From: Opisthocomus hoazin
Taxonomy: Eukaryota > Chordata > Aves > Opisthocomiformes > Opisthocomidae
DNA: 64,000 bases
NCBI RefSeq assembly: GCF_030867145.1
Contig: NC_134440.1
Location: 806,001 to 870,000, forward strand
Direction: 5' to 3'
The position numbers were made by a program, and so were the translations under genes. A model generated the notes under the pieces. It ran no database searches, was not told the DNA's origin, and was given only the letters and a program-made list of their open reading frames with translations. The number at the start of each line of letters is the position of its first letter. Position 1 is the stretch's first letter. Positions 45,346-57,400 of this stretch are shown here, one piece after another.

Positions 45346-48300
45346 GTGGGAAAGCGAGGAGAGCAAAGAGCCTCTAAAAGGAGCGCGTGCGGATGGAGAA
45401 AGGGGGAGAAAAACGTCTTCAGCTGCGCGGCAGCGACCTGCGGACAGGAGGGGAAGGGAGGTGGGCGAGGAGCAGCCGGCAGCTGCGCTCCCCGGGATCG
45501 CTCCTCAAATTGCTGCTTTTAAGAGATGGAAATCCGAGTCCTGGTTACCCCGTACGATGCTGCCGGCAGCCAAAGAGCAGGGAAGACAAATGGTGGCGGG
45601 GCAGACGCGGGCTGAGACCCGAGGATCTCGCTCCGGTGTTCTGATCTGCCAGCGCTTCCCTGGACGCCCTTTGGCACATCAGTCCTCGCTGTGCCTGAAT
45701 CCTTCCTTCGTTTAAAAAAGGGTCCCCACACGTTACTGTCTACGTGGAAAAGACGCTTTGGAGGGAAAGGGCCATCTCCGGCTGCGTCTGCACGGTCCCA
45801 GCAGAACCGGGCTGCTGGCGGGGGCCTCGCGTGCTCCCGGGAACAGGTCCTCCCCCGGAGCGGTGCGTAGCGAACACCGCGGCCCAAAGTCTGAGCGGGC
45901 AACAGGGACGTTCCTGCCGGCTTCAGATGGAGGAAGAAAGTTATCTGGGTTCAAACACCACTTTCTGAACTGGCCTGAGCCACCAGCTCGTACCTGCACG
46001 CGCATGTGCGAGAGGAACGGGAACCTTCGTTAAGGACACGCAGGCCTCCCTTCCTCTAACGAACACAGAAACCTCCTCAGCGCGCTCACCCACGCCAGTC
46101 GAGAAGCCAAAACGATGACTGTGGAGAAGCTAAAGTTACAGCGCGGATAAAACCCTCCACTGCTGAAAGAAAAAAGCAGCATCTCGAGCCTTTGCTTTAT
46201 ATCACAAAGGGCAGAAACCTAACACGTCTCTGCCCTCTTTAGCAAGAGGGAGTCAGATGTGAGAGAAAAGCAGATTAAAATAACAGCGGCACAAAAAAGA
46301 GATCAGAATACGCCCTGGGAGCAGAGAATTGGAACCAACGCGTGGCCAGGCCCCGCTGTGCCTGCGGCCGCACACAACGCCCGCCGCACCGCCGGAGCTC
46401 TGCTCGTCTCCTCCGAGACCCCCGTCACACGGCGAGGCTCCCCAGCAGACCCCCTGTCGTCCCCCCCGAGCCTCCCCCCAGGGAGCTGCCGCCCGGGGAT
46501 GTCCTCGGCTGGCCCCGGGGTTCCGGCTCCGACCCGCTGCGCAGCGAGGAGCAGGGTTTGGATGTGACGCACGCAAAGGCGGAAGGAGCAAACGACGACC
46601 GCGCAGCCTTCCCGGGGAGCGCGGGTGCTCCGGAGCGGGGCGACAGCAGCTGCGGGCAGGGGACGGCGGGGACAGCTTTGCGGAGAGCTCGAAGGCGTCG
46701 AGGCGGGCGGCCGGCTCCAAGGACCACGCTGGGCACTGGCAGGAACGCCCCGGGCTGAGTGCGAAGCTGCGTTCGCTGGAAGAGCCGCCCTCCGCCGGGA
46801 CGTCCGCGGAGCAGCCCCGCTGCGAGGCAGTGCTGGGACAAAGCCACCCCACAGCCCTGCCCGGGGCTCGGGGTAAAGCAGCTCCGTGGGCCCCCCGCCC
46901 CGAAACCCCCACGGCTCGCTCACGGCGTTGGTGCCCATCGGGGTTTTCACTGCCAGCCGCCGTATTTCCACCCCCCCATCAGAGAGAGGGGAGCGTGCAC
47001 CCAGCTCAGGGCGAACGACCAAACCGTTATTTGAAGTACGTGAGGGTTTTTTTTGTTCTTTAAAAGAGCGAGAGTAATTCGCCACCAGGCCACACCAGCG
47101 GCGCACCAGGGACGCAGCCCGCGCTCCGTCACCCCGCCGTCTCAGACGAAGGCTGGCGTCCCTTCCACGAGAACCCTTCCAGTCTCCCCGCACACACAAA
47201 CGCACGAACCACCGGCGCTCTGCGGGAGGCCGAGCACAGCGAACGCCACGGTCTCCGCCAGCCGCAAAACCCGCGACTCCCAGCGCTCCCCGGGCCGGGC
47301 TCTTATTGACCGGCAGACGGGAGCGCTGCTCCGACTGCGGGGAGCAAGAGGATCCCCGCGCGCCGACAGCGACCGCCGCTGCGGGCTGCGCCCAGCTCCG
47401 GAAGCACGGCCAGCCCGGAAACACCCCGAAACCAGGAGAAGGTTCCGGCAGGCGAGGGGGTGCGGAGGCACCAGCGAGGCGAGCGTGCGCTCACACGCAG
47501 GGTCGGTGCCGGCTCAGCTCCGCTCGCCAGCGCTGGGAGCGACGACCCGAACCTCTCAGCCCCCGCAGCCGCCGGCCATCGGGTGACGTGCTCCAACACG
47601 TCGGCCCCCGTTTGCCTACATCCCACAAACTGATGTTAATTAAAACTGCTGGTAATTGGCTGCAAGCAGCTCTGCTTGGGCGCGGGGCTCTCCGAACCCT
47701 GCTGAAGCAAACAAGCTCCAGACAGAGCCGCCGCGATCCCACCGCCCGGGGAAGCGCTGCCACCGAAGCGGGCACGACGTCCCCGTTCTCCAGCAAGCTC
47801 AGCTCGTGGGCGCAGGGAGGTTCCTTCCTCCCATCAGGTGCCCTCGGACGTCGGCGGCAGCTGCCGCCGTGGATCGGGCAACGTAAAGCAGCAAACACCA
47901 AAGTGCAACATCCGAGTTGTTCAGCTCCAATTTAATTTTAGGGACATCTTCTCCCTTCCAGGCGTGCGGCCGCCCATCAGCATGCGCCGCAAGCGCAGCC
48001 TCCCCTTTAATGTTTACTCATCCTTAGATTGCAAAAATTGTTGTGTGAATTCCTTCTCCAATTAGCTCTGGTACTCGAAAAAAAATATTGTTCTGTTGCC
48101 AGTACAGTTATGATCATTTCTTTCCTTTATACTTCTATTCCCCAGCGTAACCTAAAAAGAAAACTCTTCTCCATTCTCCCCTGCAAAGCCCCCTTGAAAA
48201 TTTTTTAAAACAAAAACAACCAACGTTTCTGAAGGAACGGCTCTCGCGGCTGAAGTGCCGCTTCCCTTCACCTTTCCGTCACATCAGGGGAAAAAACACA

Positions 48301-50643
48301 GATCAGAAGAAGGATTTAGACAAAAAGCCAGCTAAGTAAAGCTAATTTTTCATACAGAACCCAGCTAGTTGTGTGGAGGGGCTTTGTTGAGGGGAACAGC
48401 AGAGACATCAGAGGAGGCTCTGCGGCAGGGTTTCGCCTGCCTTCCTCGCCAAACAGCGCGACGCGCGCGCAGAGCCGCTCCCACACCCCGGAGCGCGGCA
48501 GGACAGAGCCTGCCATCTTGTCTGCAGCGTTCGGCGAGGAAGACGACCCCGGAGGTTGGCTGCAAAGAGCCCCGGGGCCGGAGCGATGCTGCCAGCGCCT
48601 TCGGGAACGCCGCAGCAGAGCCGCGCGCGCACGGAGGCCGCGCGCCCGAGGCACGGTCGCCCCGAATCCCTGGAGCCACTCGGCCAGCGCGCGAGCAATC
48701 AACGCAGCAAAACGCTTGCGCCATCGGACCGCGACCACCCTCTTCTCCTCGCTCATCCAGGGCTGCCTCTCGCTGCTGGGCACCGTGCCGGGCAGCCCCA
48801 GCCCCGGCGCTGGGTTCAAGCGCTGCTCGCAAGCCCGCTGTGACGCAGATTCCTCATTTCTCCCCATTTTACACAATCAAATTGCGGGTGGCCGGCGGGA
48901 CGCAGGTGAACGGCGAGCAGCAGAACGCACCGCCTGGCCCAGAACGCCGCGTGGAAGGGGACCGAGAGCCCGGTGCCTGTAACGGGGTGCGCTGGGCGGT
49001 CCCTCACCCGGGGATGGGGACCTGCGCTCGCCGACAACGTCATCCGCCACAGCCGAGCGGCTTCGCGGTGCTGCAGGAACCGACTCCCGTGACGTAGAAC
49101 TCCGAGACCCACAGACGAAACGTGCTTTACCCATAGCGAAATGCTCGGCTTCTCTCTCGTTCCCTCCCCAGGCGACCGGAGGAACTTGGGCCGTCCCTTC
49201 TCCCACACAGCGACGGGAAAACTTGCGGACTGCTGTCCACACACACCCCAAAACCCCCAAATTTCTATACGAACTCTCCTTAAAAACCAGGTCTGAGTGC
49301 AGGGAAAGCGCTGGTCTCCGCCAGCAGAGAGCCGAGAGGTGATTCCCGCCCGGAACCCGCCGCGGCCGTCACGCCGCACCCACGGAGCACGGCAGCGAGG
49401 TGCCTCGCCGCGGCAGCACGCCGGCGAGTGAAAGCAGAAGAGCTTACCAGCACCCGGCAAACGGCCGCAGGTCCCGTTTCAAGGAAGGCAATTTGCATCC
49501 AAAGCATCGAGAGCACTTGAGTTGAAATAAATTCAGAGCAGATCCACGCTGCCAGTGTGCGTCTGTGACTGGAACCCCAGCCAGCGCCAGCCCGAGCTTC
49601 TCCCCGGCCGGGACCTCAGCGAGAGCCTCTGCTCTGCAGAGGTGGCAGCTCCAGCTTGTGGGACAGAGCAGGGGCCAGGAAAAGGGTGTGGAGGGCAACA
49701 CAGCTGCAGCTCACGCAGCAGGCACAGGCCACGGCCGTTAGTGCTAATTGGGGCTACCAGCCCCCTGAGCCTGAAAATGAGCGAGCGCTCGGCTTCCAGC
49801 CCCTCGCAGCTCCCGCATCGCGCACCGACACGACGCTCTCCCGCCCGTGCTGCTGCCGCGGCGGGCACTCTCCATCAGCTCGTTAAGCACTGCGGTTAAT
49901 TTTGCGGGGCACGCTCCCCGGGGAAAGCCAGGTGCAGCCCGACGGGTGCTGCTGCGGCAGGGCTGGGTTTTCACGTGTCTGTGCAACGCCGTGCCGCGCT
50001 CACCGGGGGCACGCGGGCTGGGAAACGCGACTTCAAGGGGAAGGGAGCAGACTCTGGGCCAGGCTCGAGCCCTGCTGGGGTTCAGCCAAGCCTTGGCCCG
50101 GCCCGAGCCAACTCTGTGCTCTGCACAGACAAGCCTTTCCCTCCCTCGATTCAGCCGCACTAGGGTATCTTCAAACCATAAAAGCCTTTGCAAACAAGTG
50201 CTGACAGGGCCGGGTTCAACCCGCCGAGGCGAAGCCGGGGGCGAGAGCATCACCCGCAGCTGGGAGGAACCTTCTCCAGGCAAAGCACTTCCCCAAGAGC
50301 AGCCCCGAAACCCGCAGCTCCCCGCAGCGCTGCGCGGGCACGTCCACCTCCTCCCAGGCGGCTGCGGGGACGCTGTGCGGGGATGCTCTGCCCGGGATCC
50401 GTCTCCAGCCTCAGCGGGTGCCAGCCGTGCCCACCAGCCCCTTGTCTGGTCTGCGAGTGCCATCTACAGGGATCCCTGCCAGCTCCCGGCCTGCCCTCTC
50501 CGCGCACCGGGGTTAAACCACGGAGCGAGCGAGAGCCTCCGAGCGGGGCCACGCCGCAGGACGAGCGCGCAGCCTCCCGCACGCAGGACACGGCGCAGGG
50601 CGGCAGAGCGGGCACGGGGGACTCGGCGTCTCGTCTCTGCGGA
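45346..50643. other. Intergenic DNA of mixed composition, no gene recognised
   Basis: GC content is lower and minisatellites are absent. AT-rich stretches lie at 46,190-46,310, 47,625-47,660 and 47,920-48,400 (T-rich, 3' UTR-like in texture, without a clear signal). A plus-strand AATAAA is at about 49,525. I could not assemble a credible exon chain. Confidence 0.4.
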
Positions 50644-50710
50644 GCCACCGACCCCCGCCACCGCAGCCGGCCCGGCCACCGACCCCCGCCACCGCAGCCT
50701 GCCCAGCCAC
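50644..50710. repeat. 31-bp tandem repeat, 2 copies
   Basis: GCCACCGACCCCCGCCACCG starts at 50,644 and 50,675. Confidence 0.9.
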
Positions 50711-50884
50711 CCTCCCTCGCGACACGGACGGGAGGCGGATGTCGGGACCGGGGAACGCCCTGGGTTTTGTTCAGGCTTTGATTCTGTGCGCTGCGGGGCC
50801 AGGACATCCCCAGCCGGGGGGGGGGGACAGCCCCTCCTCCCTGGCACCCCAGCAGGGTGGGATCACCCTCGCAGGGATTTTGCT

Positions 50885-50972
50885 TGGTCTTCTAGATGGC
50901 CTAGTTGGATCTAGATGGGCTAGATGACCCACAGAGGTCCCTTCCAACCCCTACCACTCTGTGATTCTGTCC
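50885..50972 (+). mobile_element. CR1-type LINE, 3' end fragment
   Basis: GGGCTAGATGACCCACAGAG, then GTCCCTTCCAACCCCTACCA and CTCTGTGATTCTGTC match the 3' end of avian CR1 retroposons (gactagatgatc...aggtcccttccaaccc...attctatgattctatg). The element is 5'-truncated, as usual for CR1, and ends at the degenerate ATTCTGT terminal repeat. This is the strongest single sign of a bird genome. Confidence 0.88.
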
Positions 50973-51271
50973 TAGACCAGGGATTGACGTAAGAACAGGG
51001 AGAAAGGAAAGGGAGGAAAATTTAGAAAACTGAAGCCAACCCTGGGCCGATCAGTGCAGGCGAGCGCGAGGCAGCGAGGCGTGGCTGTGACACCCCGAAG
51101 GGCTGGCAGCGCGGGCAGGGAGCAAGGCAACGCTCAGCAGGGGCAGCTGAGCCCACAAGGGCCCCGTGCAGGCCCCGTCCCCGCGGCGCGGCAGCCAGCC
51201 GGCCCCGCCGAACAACCCCGAGCACCGGCGCCAAGCACGCTGCCACGGAGGAACGGGGTGAAACGGAATGC

Positions 51272-51277
51272 TTTATT
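51272..51277 (-). terminator. Minus-strand AATAAA polyadenylation signal
   Basis: TTTATT on the plus strand, in minus-strand context GCAAATGAAATAAAGCATTC. Together with a second AATAAA at 51,448-51,453 it may mark distal 3' ends of a minus-strand transcript, possibly a very long FAM174C 3' UTR. Unproven. Confidence 0.3.
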
Positions 51278-51447
51278 TCATTTGCTTCACGATACAACGG
51301 AGGGGGGACGCTGTAAACGGGAGTAAAACAAATCAATCGATGCAGGACTGGTTGCTATTTAAAAATAAGTCAACAAATCAAGCAGGAGGGTGAAAGACGA
51401 GCTCCTGCACTTGCGAGCGCAGGCGACACGGTGCACTCCAGTGCTGC

Positions 51448-51453
51448 TTTATT
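51448..51453 (-). terminator. Minus-strand AATAAA polyadenylation signal
   Basis: Minus-strand context AGTCAATAAAGCAGCACTGG, with a GTG-rich stretch following. See the neighbouring signal at 51,272. Confidence 0.32.
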
Positions 51454-51479
51454 GACTTCTTGGCCGTCGGCTCAGAGCA

Positions 51480-54400
51480 CAGGGCCATCTCCCAGCACCT
51501 TCACTCCGCAGTCCCCGTCCCGCTCACGCGTACACACGAGACAGAGCAGACGCCCGCTGCTAACAACGGAGCGCGGACGCTCGTACTGCTCCCGGTCAAT
51601 CCCCTCCACCCCAGCAGACGGCCCAGATCGGCCTCGCGGTCCCGTGCCAGCCGCAGAGGATTCCACACAGCCCTCCAAGCAGGTCAGGGAGGCCGTTATG
51701 TAAACTTTCACGATTAGGCTTTGGCTTCACCAACAGCGACGGCTCCAGGCGAACTCCGCAGCAGCCGCTCGTGACACACGCAGGCCGGCGACCACGCAGC
51801 GTCGTGGGGAGCTGCGCACTCCTCCTCACGCCGCGCCCCAGCTCTGACAGCCTCTCGGCAGAGATCGGCAGGAGCCCCACACAGGCTGGCGGTGAAGGGC
51901 AGCCGGAGCCCGGAGAGCCTCCCAGCAGCACCCTGACTCGCTCCGGAGAAAGAAAAGTGCAGCGGTGGCCGGTGAGGCATCGGCCAGCGCAGGGACAGAC
52001 ACACGCTGCTCTGAGCAGCGGCGCGGACTCGTGCCAGCACCGCCCGGCACGGCTGCAGCCGTGCAGCTCCCCGGCCGGAGCCGCCGCACACGCTCAGAGC
52101 GCAGGTGTGGCTGTTTGCATCCGTGTATTCCAATCTATCCCGAAAAACTACTTGGAGTTCTAACCGCTGGAGAGAGACCTACCAGGCTGCCAACACAGGG
52201 ATCAAATACACACGAAGGAACGGAAACTGGAACAGACGTAACCACCGAACTGCTCCCTTCTGACGGAAACCTACCGCAAGGCTGCTACAGCCCCGGCTGT
52301 CGGCGGGATCTCCCCTCCCGCGGACGCCCTGGCCTCGCGCTGCCTGCCCCGCGTGCTCTGTGCCGTCGGTCGCTGAGGGGAAGCTGCTGCCAGAGCTCCC
52401 ATTTATTCTCCAGGAGAAGCGGAGATCAGCAACAGCTGCGCCGAGCGACAGATCTGTCCTGGAAGGAGTCCCCGGTCTGTAATCAGCCCCTCTCCGAAAA
52501 CGCCTTGAACACCGATTCAGAACGGAATGGAACGTCTTGGCCCGCACGGGGCAAACCCAGGCTGCCGGCTGCTTCCAAGGCACGCGGCGCGGTGCGGGGA
52601 AATGGGAACAGCCACACAGGGTCACCGACTGCAGCTCAGACCTGTCTCGAGCCAAAACAGGATCGGAACAACAGCGACAACAACGCTACGCCACAGCCCC
52701 ACAATCGTGTTTTCATTCTCCACACGACGAAACGCGCCCCAGCCAGCAGAAGGACCCTGAAAGCACGCACGCGGTGCACAGACACTGGTCCACAGCTACA
52801 CCTCCTAGGCCTTCGACTCCACTACCGTTTCCCTACACAGTACCAGGACAGGGACCTCGTTATGTGCTCTGGCTGTACCCTGCCACATCTCTCCCTCCTC
52901 AAATTCTAAATACCCATTACAGCAAAATCAAATTCTATCCAAATTATTTTCATGGCAGGACCTACAGCTTGAGGTCCCCTTTCTGATCAAAATCATTCAA
53001 TTGTCAGCGTTAAAAAAATCATCCACTCCTGCAGGGCAAGGAAGCTTCAAAATCACGAACCACATCTGTCCAACGAAGAGCAGAGCCTAAAGAGTGATCA
53101 AGTTAATCACTCGGACACAGAAAGGCCAGCGAAGGTGTCGGTCACAGCGCCGAGCCAGCGCACGTCAGCGGACTGGAACACAGCCAGGCTCACCCGGCTT
53201 TGGCACGAGGCAAGAAACAACTTTGCAGAGGGAGCTGCAGAGGCAGAGCAAGCTGCCAGCATGTGGACAGAGCTGCCAGCCTGCGCAGGATCAAGGAAGA
53301 TACGCTACCAGGAATCAAACGAACCAGCTCGCTGCTCACCCAAGGGGCAGCAACGGCCAGATGTAGCCATTGCTGCCATCCTCGCCGAGGAACGCAGCGA
53401 GCGCTTTCATCTCCGCATCAGCTAAACAAGCAGAAAGCACCTGAAAGAGGCATGAAAGGATACAAATGATACGAAATTAGGGCACATACAAGTGCTGTGT
53501 TCACATGACAGCGTTACTAAAAATATATATATGTTTAAAAATCTTTTGCCTGTGTGCAAGACAGAGCTGCCAGCACCTGGGGTGACGTTTCTCCAGGAAA
53601 CCTCACCCGCTCTGCACCGAGATTCGCTGCCCCCGGCATGGGCGAGCACCAGGACCACACCAGCTGCCCCACGAGGGAGTCGGAGCAGCAGCGAGACCCC
53701 GAGCTCCCAGGTGGGTGACACGCAGCGAAACCACTTGCCCTTGCTGTTCGATAAGGGTATCCTTCTGCCCCGCTCTTTTTGTGAAGCGTCAGTTTTGTCC
53801 CCCTGTCTCCAGAGGATTCGCTAACCAACAGACAGGAGCCGCTCCTCCAAAGACGTTCACAATCTTCATCTTGCAGGTAAGGCCAAGCAGGGAGCTCCCC
53901 GGCCTGCAGGGCGGCTCCCCCAGGCTCCCCTAACGAAGGCACTACCAACTTCGGGTGGAAGGGGGACTTCAGCGTGCAGGTCTGCACCGCCCATAGTCTT
54001 CAAGGCAGGGCCTTCCCTTCAAGGCTTCAAGGCGCCACGAACTGGAGCACTTTGCAAGCAGTTTTCACCATTTTAGCAGCAGATCCACCCAACAATGACC
54101 TTCTAACACCTTCACATCTGGTCCTACACAATCAAAACCCAAATGTCAACACACGGCGTTGCACAGAGACATCCCAGATCGCTGGGCTGACAGTGGGACA
54201 CGGCTTGAGTACCACCAGCAAACGGAGCGAAACTCCAGTACCCTTCACAAAGAGATTCTTTCGGAGCCAGGGCGGTCTCGGTCCAAGAATCACAGGGTTT
54301 GGGTCCTCTTTTTCCAGCCATCAGACACTCAGAGACAGGTCGCTCGTCGCACCAGCGGTTACGGTTCTCCGGCTCGAACCGCAGTGCTCTGGCTGTTCCT

Positions 54401-55490
54401 CAGGTGACCTCAGGCAGAGCCAGCGGCTCAAAACCCAGCAGCTTGGCAGATGTCACGGCTCCTCCGGTGAACACACCACCGGCGCTGGGCAGAACCGCCG
54501 CAGCACCCGCAGCCCCCCAGCCTACACCACTGACGGCTCTCCCGGAGCAACGCTCCCTCGGGCCGAGCGGCACCTTTCATCTGTAAACACGTCCTTGCTC
54601 TGTAAACCCGTGTCATGACCTGCATTGCCAAGCAGGACTCCTGCTAACCCGGCCACTACAAGAAAAGCAACGCACCGAACTCACTCCCAAACCTGTTCTC
54701 TGTCTGAGCTACCACGACAGCACCCACGCCCACCGCTAGTGGTAACAGACACCCAGAGCTCTCCCAGCTCCCACCAGACCAGAGCCGATGACAGAGCCGG
54801 CACGAAAGGAAGAGGACCAGCCTGCAGAAGGAATCCACTTGCCTGGTACTTCAGGCTGCCCGCCGCAGCCAGCAGAGAGGGATATGGCACCTGTAAAATG
54901 CCGCCGGGCCAGCAGGCACAGCTGCAGCGCTTGGGGCCAGCGCGGTTTCCAACGCCGAGCGCTCCTCCGGGAGCCGCGCTTCCCTCAGCGGCCAACAGCG
55001 CCCAGCGCAGCACCAGTGAGCTCGCAGCTCCACCTTTCCCCACAAATGTGCACGAAGAAAACAGGTTTGGTCCCCTTTCCCCTGCCCCAGCTATGGAAGC
55101 GTTTGTACTGTTAATTAATAGTCATTATAAGCAATTATAAAAAGTAAAACTTGAGGACTGGTAAGGCGATTCCACCGGACTTGCATCCCCTCGGTCAGTC
55201 TGTGCAGCTGGTGCCACCGGTCCCAAATCACCTGGAGAAAAAAAGACACCCAGCGTCAGAGCGAGCAGGTACAACGCGAGAGATCGCTGCCGGCCTCGCA
55301 ACAGCCGGCGAGGCGAGAGGCCGGCCAGCCGCGCCGAGGGAACGCTCCTCCGCAGCGGTACGGCAACATCCGCCACAGGAACCACCCTCGCTGACCCCCG
55401 CCGTGGAAGCACGGCGCTGGGCAAGCGGGGACGGACGCCCCAGCGGGACCACGAGTTTTAGCTGCGACGGGACTTGGGTGCAATCCCTAA
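51480..55490. other. Single-copy DNA downstream of FAM174C
   Basis: Moderate GC, no arrays. AT-rich patches occur at 52,900-53,070, 53,500-53,550 (TATATATATG) and 55,110-55,155. A plus-strand donor-like CAGGTAAGG is at 53,876. A possible diverged CR1 fragment (AGAATCACAGGGTTTGGG) is at 54,285. No reading frame looks like a known protein; part could be 3' UTR of FAM174C. Confidence 0.35.
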
Positions 55491-55705
55491 ACTGAAAAAA
55501 CCAGGAGTTGTTGTTTTCCTGCCTGACGCAGGGAGGCTCAGAGCGGGCGCAGGGCCCGGCTCCCCCTCCTACGGGCCTGCCAAACCCCAGGCTCAAAGCG
55601 GGGCTCCACACAAACCGGGGTACGTCCCAGCGCCAGTGCGCCTGGTCAGAAAAATAAAGCAAGGCGAGATCAAGTCTGCGTGCCAGCGCAGAGACCATAA
55701 GAAAA

Positions 55706-55711
55706 TTTAAT
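55706..55711 (-). terminator. FAM174C: Candidate FAM174C poly(A) signal (ATTAAA)
   Basis: On the minus strand ATTAAATTTTC followed by TTATGGTCTCTG lies about 105 nt after the FAM174C stop codon. It is a variant hexamer with a T/GT-rich downstream stretch, giving a short 3' UTR. Competing possibilities are a spliced 3' end from the acceptor at 55,492 and distal AATAAA signals near 51.3 kb. Confidence 0.4.
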
Positions 55712-55814
55712 TTATGCAGATCTGGTCATAGGATCCATGCCCAAGCTCCCCTGTCTTTAGAGAAGGAGCCTCTCGGCCCCTCGCAAGGAAAGGAGGCACA
55801 CGCAGCACGCCCGC

Positions 55815-56630
<816 letters not shown>

Positions 56631-56890
56631 CGGAAGGCCCGCAGGAGGAAATAGAGCGCGGCCAGCAAGGAGAGGGCGCTGAGCACGTACACTGCCCGCC
56701 TCAGCACCGGCAGCCCCGAGCCCGGCAGCAGCCCCGAGCCCGGCGGTCGCCCCGCTGCCGACGGGCCCGGCCTCGTCGCGTTGCCCGGCTCCGTGGCGTT
56801 GAGCGGGGCGGCGGCGGTGGGCGCGGGGGAGGCGGCGCGGCCGAGGTGCAGGAGCAGCAGGAGCAGGCAGAGGGGCCGCGGCCGCAGCAT
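56631..56890 (-). CDS. FAM174C: FAM174C, coding exon 1 (signal peptide, lumenal stalk, membrane segment)
   Basis: 86 codons plus 2 nt. MLRPRPLCLLLLLLHLGRAA is a signal peptide; the short lumenal part has two N-glycosylation sequons (NATEPG, NATRPG) and a Pro/Gly/Ser-rich stalk; LRRAVYVLSALSLLAALYFL is a transmembrane segment followed by LRAF and the donor TTCCG|GTGAGT. Signal peptide, sequons, single membrane span and basic tail (next exon) are the FAM174 plan; position between CIRBP and EFNA2 identifies member C (human C19orf24). An in-frame ATG at 57,070 would extend the protein by 60 residues, but would bury the signal peptide, so I start at 56,890. The molecular function of FAM174C is not well known. 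Confidence 0.88.
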
Positions 56891-57400
56891 GGCCGGGCCG
56901 GGCAGCGCGGAGCGGAGCGGCGGGGCGGGCGCAGGAAGGCGGCGGGACGGTGCCTCGCGGTGCAGGCACCGGCCGGGCCCGGCGGAGCCGCACCCGGGGT
57001 TCCGGGGCAGCGGCGTTCCGGGCCGCCCCGAACCGCCGCTGGGCCGCGGTTTTCCCCTCCGGGCTGCCATCCCTCCCGCCCCGCGGCCGCCATCCCCTCC
57101 TCAGGGCCGCCATTCCCCGCTCAGGGCCGCCGCTCCCCCTTCACAGCAAGAGGCCCTCCCTCAGGGCCGCCATTTTCCCCTCAGGGCCGCCATTCCCCCG
57201 CCGTGACGGCGCTCTCCCAGCCAGCGGTGAGCGCTGCTCCACACCCGAGCACTCCGAGCGTGTCTGACCCCCGGCTGGGTTCTCCCCAGGAGCTCCGTCC
57301 CCCGGCCAGGCCGCAGCACAGCTCCGCTGCCCGGGCCGGCTTCTCCCCCGAGGCAGGCCCCGAGCTGCCCGGGCACCCAGAAAAGGGGGTTCGGGGAAAT
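56891..57400 (-). promoter_or_regulatory. FAM174C: FAM174C CpG-island promoter
   Basis: CpG-rich, TATA-less region upstream of the signal-peptide ATG, including the 20-bp repeat with YY1-like cores at 57,081-57,200. Composition becomes AT-balanced beyond about 57.5 kb, so the island marks the promoter side of the gene. Confidence 0.6.
57081..57200 (-). promoter_or_regulatory. FAM174C: 20-bp tandem repeat carrying YY1-like sites
   Basis: Six 20-bp units in perfect register start at 57,081, 57,101, 57,121, 57,141, 57,161 and 57,181; the common unit begins TCAGGGCCGCCATTCCCC. GCCGCCAT (minus strand ATGGCGGC, the YY1 core) occurs at 57,086, 57,106, 57,166 and 57,186; the 57,166 copy reads GCCGCCATTTT, i.e. 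AAAATGGCGGC on the minus strand, a full YY1 consensus. Units at 57,121 and 57,141 have lost the core. Confidence 0.7.

Noticed and set aside
54275-54302. AGAATCACAGGGTTTGGG as a reverse CR1 end
   Set aside because: Too short and diverged; could be chance.
56891-57070. N-terminal extension of FAM174C from the ATG at 57,070
   Set aside because: Same reasoning: the signal peptide must be N-terminal for this membrane-protein family.
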